DNA from: Nitrososphaerota archaeon
GTDB lineage: Archaea; Thermoproteota; Nitrososphaeria; Nitrososphaerales; UBA183
Assembly: GCA_029785685.1 (NCBI GenBank)
Contig: JAFLZE010000004.1
Coordinates: 1-64,000 of the forward strand
DNA length: 64,000 nt
Direction of reading: 5' to 3'
Shown here: one piece after another, positions 53,581-62,131 of the stretch
How positions within the stretch are numbered: the first letter of the stretch is position 1
Layout of the letters: the number at the start of each line of letters is the position of its first letter
Program-made: the position numbers and the translations under genes
The notes under the pieces: model-generated
What the model saw: only the letters and a program-made list of their open reading frames with translations
Told to the model about the DNA's origin: nothing
Database searches by the model: none

Positions 53581-54870
53581 ATGCCCTCCTACGAATCGGA
53601 ATTCGAGGCTGTAATCAGCGGGATCCGCTCACATGAGAAGTGGTTCTCAGAGAGCCTTCCGATGATAGCCAGCGAGAACCTCGCGTCCGAGCCGGTTCGG
53701 AGGGTCCTTTCGTCAGACCTTGGCCATAGGTACGCTGAGGGGTGGCCTGGTGAGAGGGTCTATGCTGGATGCAGATACATAGACCAGATAGAACTGCAGG
53801 CAATCGCGCTGGGGAAGAAGCTGTTCAGGGCTGACCATTTCGACGTCAGACCTGTCTCGGGAGTCAATGCAAACCTAGCGGTCTACTCGGCCGTCAGTGG
53901 ACCAGGGGACATGATGATGGCACTCTCAATCCCCAATGGGGGGCACATCTCCCATGGGAAGAAGGATTTCGGAGGGACGGCGGGGCTAGTGCACTCCCTC
54001 GATGTGTCATACTTCGCGTTCGACAAAGATTCGATGAACATCGATATCGATGAGACGAAGAAGAGGATTGATGCTCTACCTTCTCTCAAGCTGGCGATGT
54101 TCGGCTGCAGCCTGTTCCTCTTCCCCCACCCTGTCAAGGAGCTGACACAAGCCATACATGACAAAGGGGGGGTCGTGTGCTATGATGCGGCCCATGTCGC
54201 CGGGCTGATTGCAGGCGGACAGTTCCAGGATCCGCTCAGAGAGGGCGCCCAGATCATGACCATGAGCACCCACAAAGTGCTCTTCGGGCCGCAGGGAGGC
54301 GCGATTGCGTCTTCGGCTGAGTTCGCAGAGCCTCTCAAGAAGGCTGTCTTCCCTGGTACTGCGAGCAACCATCATCTCCATAACGTAGCTGCCAAGGCGA
54401 TGGTCTTCGCCGAGTTCCTCCAATTCGGACGCAGTTATGCGAAGGATGTAGTAGTCAACGCTCAGACACTCGCTGGGAGACTCGCCGAGTTGGGCGAACG
54501 CGTCCTTGGAGAGAAGAACGGCTACACCATGTCCCACCAGGTCGTTCTTGACGTGACCAGATATGCCGATGGTGGGGTGGCTGAGAAGCTGCTGGAAGAC
54601 CAGAACATCATCTGCAACAGGGAGCCTATACCAGGAGACCTTCAGGCAGGAAGGCACTACACGAATCCAGGCGGGATAAGGCTAGGCGTGTCAGAGCTGA
54701 CACGCCTAGGGATGGGCAAATCTGAGATGAACGAGGTGGCCGAGCTAGTGCACCTGGGTCTCGGCGGTGCGAAGAATCTTGAAGTTGTGGCCAAAATCAA
54801 AGAGCTCAGGAAAGGCTTCCAGAAGGTGAAGTATTCGTTCAGAGACACGCCCGCCTATTCATTCGATTAG
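53581..54870 (+). CDS. glyA: serine hydroxymethyltransferase
   Basis: A 429-residue PLP enzyme of the aminotransferase fold. ENLASEPVRR at the start, the PLP lysine in STHKVLFGPQGG near residue 231, DAAHVAGLIAGG for cofactor binding and NPGGIRLG near the C-terminus. It converts serine to glycine and charges a one-carbon carrier. It is convergent with the DP2 gene, overlapping by 12 bp. Confidence 0.95.
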   Translation: MPSYESEFEAVISGIRSHEKWFSESLPMIASENLASEPVRRVLSSDLGHRYAEGWPGERVYAGCRYIDQIELQAIALGKKLFRADHFDVRPVSGVNANLAVYSAVSGPGDMMMALSIPNGGHISHGKKDFGGTAGLVHSLDVSYFAFDKDSMNIDIDETKKRIDALPSLKLAMFGCSLFLFPHPVKELTQAIHDKGGVVCYDAAHVAGLIAGGQFQDPLREGAQIMTMSTHKVLFGPQGGAIASSAEFAEPLKKAVFPGTASNHHLHNVAAKAMVFAEFLQFGRSYAKDVVVNAQTLAGRLAELGERVLGEKNGYTMSHQVVLDVTRYADGGVAEKLLEDQNIICNREPIPGDLQAGRHYTNPGGIRLGVSELTRLGMGKSEMNEVAELVHLGLGGAKNLEVVAKIKELRKGFQKVKYSFRDTPAYSFD

Positions 54871-57800
54871 TGCAGGCTTCAAGAAATCTGTCAGCTCCAG
54901 CTGGTCGGCCTTCCTCGGTCCCTGGAAGAGCTGGTCCAACTCTCTCTGAAGCATATCAAGCCTGTTCCTCAGGTACGAATCGACGTCGTACTCTCGGGCG
55001 AGGCGCTGGGCAATCTGAAGATACTTCTCCACAGAAGCTCTGGTCAAGGTCCCCCTGATTTCGCCGCCGCAACTGGGGCATTTGGACGAGAGCGGAGGTC
55101 GCCGGAGCGTTAGGCCGCAGCCCTTGCATTTGAACGCCTGGGTTGCGTACTTTTTCGCGTTTCCCATGATGTCCCTGATAAGATGTGTTTTGATGATGGA
55201 TTCGACCACGTCACGGGTAGACACCGCTTCTACCAGGGATGCCACTTCAATCTGCTTCGCAATCTTCTCGTTGAGTGTTCTCAATGTCGAGTATGATGCT
55301 CTGGAGCGCTTTATCGTGATGGCGCTTGTCGGATGTGTGAATCCATAGCCATAGAACTGGGTTTCGCTTTCCAGGCGGGATCCGATGTGCTCAATCAACG
55401 AGGCCACGGATGCCGCAGGCGGGGTGGTAAGGGTCTTCTCATAGAATTCAAGCGGGTAGGTCTCCGCCACGTCGAAGTTGTGCGCCTGCTCGTCGACCTC
55501 CGCCGGCAGGATCACTGGTTGTATCAGGAGCGGGGTGTCCATGTAGCCGCCTATCTGCGCCGGGACGTACTGTAGTGAGAAGTTCAGCAGTGCGTCGACC
55601 AGCATGAGTATGGAGTCTCCGTCGCCGTCGCAGTCCCGCCTCTTCGCCGAGTGCCAATAGGGATTTGCAAGGCAGACCTCTGTCGCTGAGAATCCCACTA
55701 TCCGTCCAGCTACCCCCACTGAGGTGTGGGGCGCGAGCCCTATCACCAGCTTGCCCAGCAGGTCGTCAGGCCCTGCTACGTTGTAGAACGGCTCTAGGCC
55801 GTAGAGGTTCTGAAGCTCGTCGTCGATGCATTGGGCCATCTTGACCAAATCACTGCTGATGTCCGCGGGGACTATGATGTCCTGGGGTTTGAGCTCCAGC
55901 ACTTGGTCGTCGGATTTGAGGGGAACTCCCTTGTGGTCGTGAGTGTAGCCGAGGCGAACCAAGGTTTGGAGATCGCCTTTTACATCACGCGGCCTGAAGT
56001 GAGTCAGAGGCTCGTTGGTGGCGTCGATCCTCAGCGTACCATCCTTGTAGACGAAGGTGTTATGCCTACTCCTGATGATCCCCTTTTCTATGGCTTCAGG
56101 GACCTTGGAGACGCTCGTCAGGCCCCTCACGCCCTTCACTGGTTTGGATGAAGAGTGCGGGATCTTCGCTCTTATCGCCTCCAACCGCGACTTGAAGTCG
56201 AAGTCCATCTTGGAGTATGGAAGGGTCTTCGCTTTGCAGTTGGGGCATACAGTGTCGTGGGTTGTAGCGCCGCACCGGGGGCAAGCCATGAATGGCGCCG
56301 TATCCTCGCCGCAGACCTCGCATTTTGGAGTGAGCCGCCTCTGGTTGCACCTATTGCAGTATAGGTTGATGACCTCTATCTCAGCTCTCCCCGCCCTGGC
56401 GGCTGAGAAGACGTCCCTCATCGCTCCACCTCCGTAGCCTACGGGGAACAACACGTGGACAGGAGGTTTCATCCTCCTCACCATTGCCTTCTCTGGCCTC
56501 CCTACCCTGACGCCAATGGTGGTGGTGCTCTGCCGTCCCAGTTGAATCCCCGAGAGACTCCTGATGTAGTCAGGCGCGTCGGGAGAGACTACGGACCCCG
56601 GCTCATCGAGACGCAGAAGAGCGCGGAGGATGACTGCGGACTCGCCGCCGACGATTGCCACATCACCCTCGGTCCGGTGTTCAATGAGGCAGGTATTCAG
56701 TATCCAGCGGACGCGTGGGACGGCGGCACCGATGACCACTTCCCTCCCTTCGAGTCGCGCGCTCTGCCGTAGCTCGACTAGGTCGGCAGACCCCACCCTG
56801 TCGAAGCGTGGGGTATGCGATGGGTGCAGTGGGATGCCGATTGCATGTGAGATTGCTATAGCCTCTGCAGCTGTCGGGGCGGTGGTCGGAGAGGAGGCCA
56901 GCTCTCGTGCCCTGTCGCCGCCTACCCCTGCCGAGGCCAGCGCCTCCATGGCACCTGGAACCCCAGCCATCAAGCGCCCGAGGTCCTGTGCCCACCACTC
57001 GGAGACATATGGCGATGGCTGTAGTGCTTTGTTACTTTCCAAAAAGTCGCCATAGGTTATCAAGACGTCTCCCAAGTCGATTATCTTCGACATGGCGTCG
57101 CGCACCTCTTCCGCCTGCGACACAGTCGATACCCTCAGGACTCTGCCGTCCTTCGTTGAGATTGTGGGCCCTTCGATGGAGTCGACGAAAGCGATGGTGG
57201 CCGCCTTTCCCGGCATGTCCACCTTCACCTGGGTCCCGGCTACTACCGGGAAATCGAGGAGTGTTGCGACCGCCGGGTGTATCCCGATGGTTGAGAGGCC
57301 AGTGTTTATCGACCGTCCATAGCGGAGCCTGAAGCCTCCCTTGCTCCTCGGCATTGAAAGCACTGCCCTCCCCGAAATGACCTCTTCAAAGTGGGCGCCG
57401 GCCTTTTCAGTCTCGTTCGTCGTCTGCTGGGTCCCTCCTTTCAGCTGAGCGAGGAAGTCCCACCCGGATATGTTCAAGCTGGCGAGTTTCTTCGATAGTT
57501 TGTGGGCCCTGCCTATCACACCGTCGTTGAGGACTCTAAGGGCGCCCCCCCTGAGTCTGTCTGTGGCCACCCGCTTGAGGTTCCTGTGGACTACCACTTC
57601 GATGGGATCTGTCTCAATTCCATCGATCTCGACTGGGAGATTCGATATCGCTCGGCGGATGTCGTCGTCAGTCACCTTGTACTGGAAGTTGGTCACGTCG
57701 CGCTCGTAGATCCTCAGCTCCTCCGCGAAGCGGTCGATCTCCTCCTGGCGGGCCCTGTAATTGCTCAGACCCAGCTTCTTGGCTGTCACGTCCGCTATCA

Positions 57801-58323
57801 CCAGAGAGAACGCCGCCTCTGTCCCCCCCGCCGAGCGCATTGGCCCTGCGTAAGAGACAGACACATAATCGGTGTTGTCGTCGTTCTGTTTTATCGTGAC
57901 GCCAGATATCCCTTCTAGTGGAGCCACGGTGACTCCGTCTGTCATGACAGCGAGCCCTGCTCTGACCCCGTAGCTCAGGGCTTCGTGCCTCTCGAGCGCT
58001 CCGAATTTGCCCAGAGCAATCTCCTGAGAAATCGTCAGTGCTGCACGCTCTTTCGAGGTGCTGTGAAGGAGCTCCCTGAGCCTGTCGACCAGTCCTTCGA
58101 ACTGGTCCAGCCGGAGCATTTGGTTTACCCTGTCAGCCAGATCGAATACCGTCTTGCTCTCGACGATGCTGGTAGGGTCGTATCCTTTCATCCTTGCCGT
58201 GGAAGCTAGAATGTGGGCGGCCTCGTACTGAGACAATATGTCGCGGTAGTAGGGCTCGAGGCGGCTTGGGAAAGGAGCCAGGGTCTTCACACGTTGCCAG
58301 GCGAAATCGGCAGAAAACGACAT
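54859..58323 (-). CDS. polC: DNA polymerase D large subunit (DP2)
   Basis: The catalytic subunit of the archaeal replicative polymerase D. 1154 residues, no intein. The catalytic DCDGDGDS is near residue 900. A zinc module (CNRCNQRR, CEVC, CPRC, CPNC) lies around residues 650-700, and a C-terminal zinc ribbon (CKGCG, CPSCGG) around residue 1065. A TCTTAAGC box about 29 bp before the ATG fits a leaderless promoter. Confidence 0.97.
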   Translation of the reverse strand: MSFSADFAWQRVKTLAPFPSRLEPYYRDILSQYEAAHILASTARMKGYDPTSIVESKTVFDLADRVNQMLRLDQFEGLVDRLRELLHSTSKERAALTISQEIALGKFGALERHEALSYGVRAGLAVMTDGVTVAPLEGISGVTIKQNDDNTDYVSVSYAGPMRSAGGTEAAFSLVIADVTAKKLGLSNYRARQEEIDRFAEELRIYERDVTNFQYKVTDDDIRRAISNLPVEIDGIETDPIEVVVHRNLKRVATDRLRGGALRVLNDGVIGRAHKLSKKLASLNISGWDFLAQLKGGTQQTTNETEKAGAHFEEVISGRAVLSMPRSKGGFRLRYGRSINTGLSTIGIHPAVATLLDFPVVAGTQVKVDMPGKAATIAFVDSIEGPTISTKDGRVLRVSTVSQAEEVRDAMSKIIDLGDVLITYGDFLESNKALQPSPYVSEWWAQDLGRLMAGVPGAMEALASAGVGGDRARELASSPTTAPTAAEAIAISHAIGIPLHPSHTPRFDRVGSADLVELRQSARLEGREVVIGAAVPRVRWILNTCLIEHRTEGDVAIVGGESAVILRALLRLDEPGSVVSPDAPDYIRSLSGIQLGRQSTTTIGVRVGRPEKAMVRRMKPPVHVLFPVGYGGGAMRDVFSAARAGRAEIEVINLYCNRCNQRRLTPKCEVCGEDTAPFMACPRCGATTHDTVCPNCKAKTLPYSKMDFDFKSRLEAIRAKIPHSSSKPVKGVRGLTSVSKVPEAIEKGIIRSRHNTFVYKDGTLRIDATNEPLTHFRPRDVKGDLQTLVRLGYTHDHKGVPLKSDDQVLELKPQDIIVPADISSDLVKMAQCIDDELQNLYGLEPFYNVAGPDDLLGKLVIGLAPHTSVGVAGRIVGFSATEVCLANPYWHSAKRRDCDGDGDSILMLVDALLNFSLQYVPAQIGGYMDTPLLIQPVILPAEVDEQAHNFDVAETYPLEFYEKTLTTPPAASVASLIEHIGSRLESETQFYGYGFTHPTSAITIKRSRASYSTLRTLNEKIAKQIEVASLVEAVSTRDVVESIIKTHLIRDIMGNAKKYATQAFKCKGCGLTLRRPPLSSKCPSCGGEIRGTLTRASVEKYLQIAQRLAREYDVDSYLRNRLDMLQRELDQLFQGPRKADQLELTDFLKPALIE

Positions 58324-58356
58324 TCAAAGGCGCGGGGTCTAGGTTGGTCTTAAGCA

Positions 58357-58482
58357 CTATGTGTGACCATATGGTTTCCCCCTGCATTGCATAGGGCGCG
58401 GGTTTGTAGGCCCCTCGAGCCTCTTTGTATAGGCTTCGATGCTGATGCCTACAGCGTCCAAAATCTTCAGGGTGACTCGCAT
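58357..58482 (-). CDS. possible small protein, 41 residues
   Basis: ATG 58482 to TAG 58357 on the minus strand, beginning MRVTLKILDAVGISIEAYT and ending in a basic, Pro/Gly-rich tail with one Cys. Codon use resembles neighbouring genes, but the length is small and no family is known. Confidence 0.3.
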   Translation of the reverse strand: MRVTLKILDAVGISIEAYTKRLEGPTNPRPMQCRGKPYGHT

Positions 58483-58522
58483 TCATCGGTCCGGCCGTGG
58501 GCGCCCACGGAACTGTATCTGG

Positions 58523-58993
58523 TTAAAGCCCTGCCCGAGACCTGATGTCATAATCGACGACGTAATGGTTCTTACGGTCGTATGTGAAACGGGCGTCGAA
58601 GTTTATGCCGTTCAGTAGAAGCGGGAGCCAGTACCTGTCGTCATCCCACATCTTGGAGTACGGTATCTTCTGGATGTCGAACCACTTTACTATTCCTTCT
58701 TCACTCGAGCGCGGCCTCCCAGAGAACCGTTTGGCTGAGAATACGTGCACCAAAAAGTCCAGGCTCCGGCCTCCGTTCATGTAGAACTCTAGCTTTCCGT
58801 GGTATAGAGGGTCGGCTACCGACAGCGAGGTCTCTTCCTTTACCTCCCTGACCACGCTCTGCGCGACCGTCTCTCCAGGCTCTATCTTCCCTCCAGGTCC
58901 GTTCCATTTGCCGGCACTTATCCCTCTGGTGGCCTTCTTCAGCAGCAGTCTGTGGCCCTTGATTATGTGGCAGACTGTCGCGTCGATTGTCAT
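58523..58993 (-). CDS. NUDIX hydrolase (MutT/MTH1-like)
   Basis: A 156-residue hydrolase. The NUDIX box GGKIEPGETVAQSVVREVKEE is preceded by WNGPGG, the layout of 8-oxo-dGTP diphosphatases. It would remove damaged nucleotides from the pool. Its substrate is inferred from the MTH1-like N-terminal half. Confidence 0.9.
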   Translation of the reverse strand: MTIDATVCHIIKGHRLLLKKATRGISAGKWNGPGGKIEPGETVAQSVVREVKEETSLSVADPLYHGKLEFYMNGGRSLDFLVHVFSAKRFSGRPRSSEEGIVKWFDIQKIPYSKMWDDDRYWLPLLLNGINFDARFTYDRKNHYVVDYDIRSRAGL

Positions 58994-59059
58994 TAACGAA
59001 ACATAGTCAGGGGCGACCGTTGGTAAATGTTATTGTAGCTCTATCCGCGACTTGGTATC

Positions 59060-59446
59060 GTGGGGGCGCTGACTCCTGAGCAGTTGAACTTCCTAAGCAC
59101 CCACGAAGCGTGCAGGCTGGCCACCGCTTCAAAGGACGCTGTTCCTCGTGTCGTCCCCCTGATTTACGCTCTCGACGGAGAGGATGTGGTGATGGTCACC
59201 GACTACGGAACTAAGAAGCTGAGGAACCTGAAGGAGAACAAAAGGGTGGCGCTCGTCGTGGACGATTATCGTCCGAACAGTGCAGTCATGATAGAAGGAG
59301 AGTGTGATATTCTTGAGAGAGGAAAGGAGTATCTTCGCCTGCTGTAGATTCTCTTCGGCCGGTTCGAGCGCTATAGGACAGACCCTTGGAGTGAAGGGGA
59401 GTGTCCCATCATCAGGATAAGGCCCCTCAGAGCGGTCAGCTGGTGA
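59060..59446 (+). pseudogene. PNPOx-fold (flavin/pyridoxamine oxidase-like) protein with in-frame TAG
   Basis: From GTG 59060 the frame encodes the split-barrel start (ATASKDAVPRVVPLIYALD) and reaches TAG at 59345-59347 after EYLRLL. The same frame continues ILFGRFERYRTDPWSEGE and ends VSW before TGA at 59446, matching the C-terminus of PNPOx-like proteins. Only this codon interrupts a normal 128-residue protein. Amber readthrough cannot be excluded, but TAA and TGA interrupt other genes here, so recoding is unlikely. Confidence 0.8.
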
Positions 59447-61691
59447 GAGCCCTGCTCCTCCGCGCTTCGTAGCGCGCCATCAGGCCCTCCGCGGCGCATC
59501 CTGGGTCGAAGGGCTCGAGAACAGAGGAGCATGTCTCAGCCAGTAGCCTGACGTAGCGGTCCGAGTCGTAACGGCTTTGGTTCTCAATCATGTCGAGCGG
59601 CGTCACCCGTTTCGAGCCTCTACCCAGGTAGTCCATGATAACATAGTGTATCCTTTCACCAGCGTGCAAATCGGCCCCTTCGTCCACCAGTTGCTTTACT
59701 GCGGCGTGCTGCACTGTCGCGGTGGCGTACTCTTCTGGCGCCTTCGAGAGGTTCGTCGAAAAGGTCAGTTCGGAGGCAGGGATTTCGTGCCGCTCGAGCG
59801 CCCCCGCGTATCTGAGGAAGACCTCGATACACTCTGGGACCCTGGCTTTCGCCTCCGCTACAGTACCTGCTTCGGCCAGGATGTCCAGGATGGCTTTCTG
59901 ACATACCACGAAAGCCGGCGGCGTATCATGGCGGCGCGCTTCAATCCCCCTCACCTTCAAGCGGCCATCTTCGAAGGCTCCGAAGTATCGATTGAGTGCC
60001 GGTAGCCCCGGCTCCGACTTCGATGGTAGGAAGGCCACCCACTTGTAGATGCCTTCGAATGACATGGCGAACCCAGTCTTTGCTTCCAGTTTTGCCTTGA
60101 GTCCGAGATAGTCGCCCTTCTCCGCCCCCTCTTTCCAGAGCCAGAGAGAATCCACGATGCCATGCACGACCACGAAGCCGCTGGCTTCGGCCACCCTGGC
60201 GGCGTCGGTTATGACCTTCCGGTCCCAGGCGCAAACTGCGATGTGGGCGTCGATGCGGCCAAACTTCGCGTTGTTGAAACCCAGGTATCCGAACGTCGTC
60301 ACCCCCAGCCATTTGAGGGCCGCCTGCCTGGCGTCGTAGTGGTCTCGGAGCGAGTCGTCGACCACCTTCTCTTTAATCTCCTTGTAGTGGAGCCTCTTCT
60401 CAACTATGATCCTGATGGAGCGGGGGACCAAACCCTCTTGCCTGCATGTATTCCACCCAAGCTCAGGCACGCGGTTATCGGAGTCGGGGCAGCAGGAGCA
60501 CCTGACGGTCTCGGCAGAGATGTTCTTCCTGTACATGATGTTCGGGTAGAGGGCAGAGAAGTCCAGCTCCCCGACCCCCTCATATGCCCCGACCCTCTGC
60601 TCGAAGATGAGGCCTCCTCGGTCGGCCGTCATCAGTTCATTCCTGTCCTTGAAGCGCTCCGCCAGGGTAGGCTTCCATGGAACCAGAAGGTCCGCCTTGA
60701 GCGCGTGATAGAACTGGAGGCTGGACAGGGCTTTGCCTATGCTGGCCCTGCTGGATGTGTGGAGAGGCATGCGGCAGACCCTGCTCAGCTCGAAGAGTGC
60801 GTCGAATCCTCCTTCAGAGTAGGTGAATGAGGCGTCGACATCAATGTGCACGCGGCCGCGGAGTTTCGTCGCGGTGGGCTTGTAGCGTACCTGTCCATAG
60901 CTGAAATAGGAAGTGCCTGGCTTCGACGGGAGCGTCAGGGGGGCGCCGTCCCTGTCGAGAGACAGCCTGACGCTGTTGGCCTCGGTGCGCCTGATGAGGT
61001 AGGGGAAGAGGAAGGTGTCCCCGTCGTTGGTCAGGATGACATCCGGGTCAGCCTCGTGGACAACCTCTGCCAGCCTGAACAGCTTGTCTGTTTCGCTCTG
61101 GCCGACGATGGCCACAGACTCGCCGTCGTACTCTAGCGTGAACGATTCTATCTGATCCGTGGGCTTCGGCAGCCTCCCCTTCTTCGCCACCTGCACGTCG
61201 AGTCTGGCTGTCCTTAACGTTGGGATGGCATAGTCGTAGGCCCAGACGTCGTCTTCGATGGTCCAGCGGAGCCGCCCCCCATCGCTCATTACATTGCAGA
61301 ATGCGAGGGGGAAAAGATCATTCTCGTAGAGGTAACCTTGGTCCGGAGGGACGTCGACGTTGTAGATTCTGAACGTCCCGAAAGGACCCAACCGTTCTAT
61401 CCGCTCGGCCACCCGCTGGGCGTTCCTGGCGTCGGTGAGCTTCGCTTCGAGCACGTCGGACCACCCGTAATTGGTCACCGTTTCGCGCTTCCTGACCACC
61501 CTGGTCCACAAGAACTCGTCACGGAGTGTGTGGACTGGAACGGCGAAATCTGACGCGGAGTTCGACCCTACGAACAGTGATGGAGACCAGCGGTCTGTCA
61601 GCCTCACTGCCTCGCCGTTCTCAGTCTTCAGCCAGACGACCATTTCGCCGGGGCCGCCTGGATAGAGGTCGAATATCCAACCGCGCGTCAC
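59436..61691 (-). CDS. polB2: B-family DNA polymerase, PolB2/Dpo2-like, altered exonuclease and catalytic motifs
   Basis: A 751-residue PolB relative. The exonuclease motifs are lost: motif I is LDVQV (D165, Q167), motif II TFLF (no Asp). Motif A is intact (DFSALYP, D377), motif B is degenerate (KWLGVTTFG) and motif C reads HGIVDS, retaining D514 but lacking the first Asp of DTD. A Cys group (C398, C400, C401, C416) follows motif A. This profile fits PolB2, linked to damage tolerance in crenarchaea. Start GTG 61691. The small gene and RecA-like gene lie upstream. Confidence 0.85.
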   Translation of the reverse strand: MTRGWIFDLYPGGPGEMVVWLKTENGEAVRLTDRWSPSLFVGSNSASDFAVPVHTLRDEFLWTRVVRKRETVTNYGWSDVLEAKLTDARNAQRVAERIERLGPFGTFRIYNVDVPPDQGYLYENDLFPLAFCNVMSDGGRLRWTIEDDVWAYDYAIPTLRTARLDVQVAKKGRLPKPTDQIESFTLEYDGESVAIVGQSETDKLFRLAEVVHEADPDVILTNDGDTFLFPYLIRRTEANSVRLSLDRDGAPLTLPSKPGTSYFSYGQVRYKPTATKLRGRVHIDVDASFTYSEGGFDALFELSRVCRMPLHTSSRASIGKALSSLQFYHALKADLLVPWKPTLAERFKDRNELMTADRGGLIFEQRVGAYEGVGELDFSALYPNIMYRKNISAETVRCSCCPDSDNRVPELGWNTCRQEGLVPRSIRIIVEKRLHYKEIKEKVVDDSLRDHYDARQAALKWLGVTTFGYLGFNNAKFGRIDAHIAVCAWDRKVITDAARVAEASGFVVVHGIVDSLWLWKEGAEKGDYLGLKAKLEAKTGFAMSFEGIYKWVAFLPSKSEPGLPALNRYFGAFEDGRLKVRGIEARRHDTPPAFVVCQKAILDILAEAGTVAEAKARVPECIEVFLRYAGALERHEIPASELTFSTNLSKAPEEYATATVQHAAVKQLVDEGADLHAGERIHYVIMDYLGRGSKRVTPLDMIENQSRYDSDRYVRLLAETCSSVLEPFDPGCAAEGLMARYEARRSRALTS

Positions 61692-61863
61692 TTCCGACCC
61701 TCGACTTTGTGATGAGAGCCTCGTCGGGAAAGAGCGTCCCTAGTGCATACCGCTTGGGAGTAGTCGTAGCACGTCGGGATCATCTGCGCGAAACAAGCCT
61801 GTCTTCGACGGGGAACACATTCACGAAACAGTACCAACTGTCAAGCGCCTCGATGACTTAAGG
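61692..61863. other. gap between polB2 and the small upstream gene
   Basis: A minus-strand frame here reads coding-like text on both sides of a TGA (for example RYALGTLFPDEALITKS), and another short frame ends at the polB2 GTG. A lost or broken gene is possible; I do not call one. Confidence 0.3.
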
Positions 61864-62131
61864 TCACTTCGCCTCCCCTCGGCCCGCGTTCGATGTCTTG
61901 ATGGGCCGCTCGAGGAGCCTGAGGTGATTGGAAATTATCGCCATTGTCATGCCTTCGAACCTAAACGACCTGATGGTAGTGGAAGAGGCGGATATGTAGA
62001 GCCTTGTGAGCGTAGCGGGTCATCAAAGACTTCCCTATCTCTCTTCCGAAGGACCTTCTGAACGCCTTCCATCTGGCGGCCTCTTGGACTTCGGCTTCGG
62101 TTACCCTGAACGAAGAGATAGTGCGACCCAT
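61864..62131 (-). CDS. small protein between RecA-like gene and polB2, frameshifted
   Basis: ATG 62131 overlaps the upstream RecA-like stop by 1 bp (TGATG). The first part, MGRTISSFRVTEAEVQEAARW to GKSLMTRYAHK, is basic and helical. Near 62000 coding text moves to another frame: YISASSTTIRSFRFEG, MTMAIISNHLRLLERP, ending at TGA 61864. One extra C near GGCTCTACAT explains the shift; without it the protein has about 88 residues. The unshifted frame stops at 61961. Whether it is dead or uses frameshifting is open. Confidence 0.55.

Noticed and set aside
54859..58323. intein in the DP2 gene
   Set aside because: Length (1154 residues) and uninterrupted motifs leave no room for an intein.
59345..59347. 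TAG as pyrrolysine codon
   Set aside because: Other genes in the window are interrupted by TAA and TGA too, and no pyl genes are visible, so a nonsense change is simpler.
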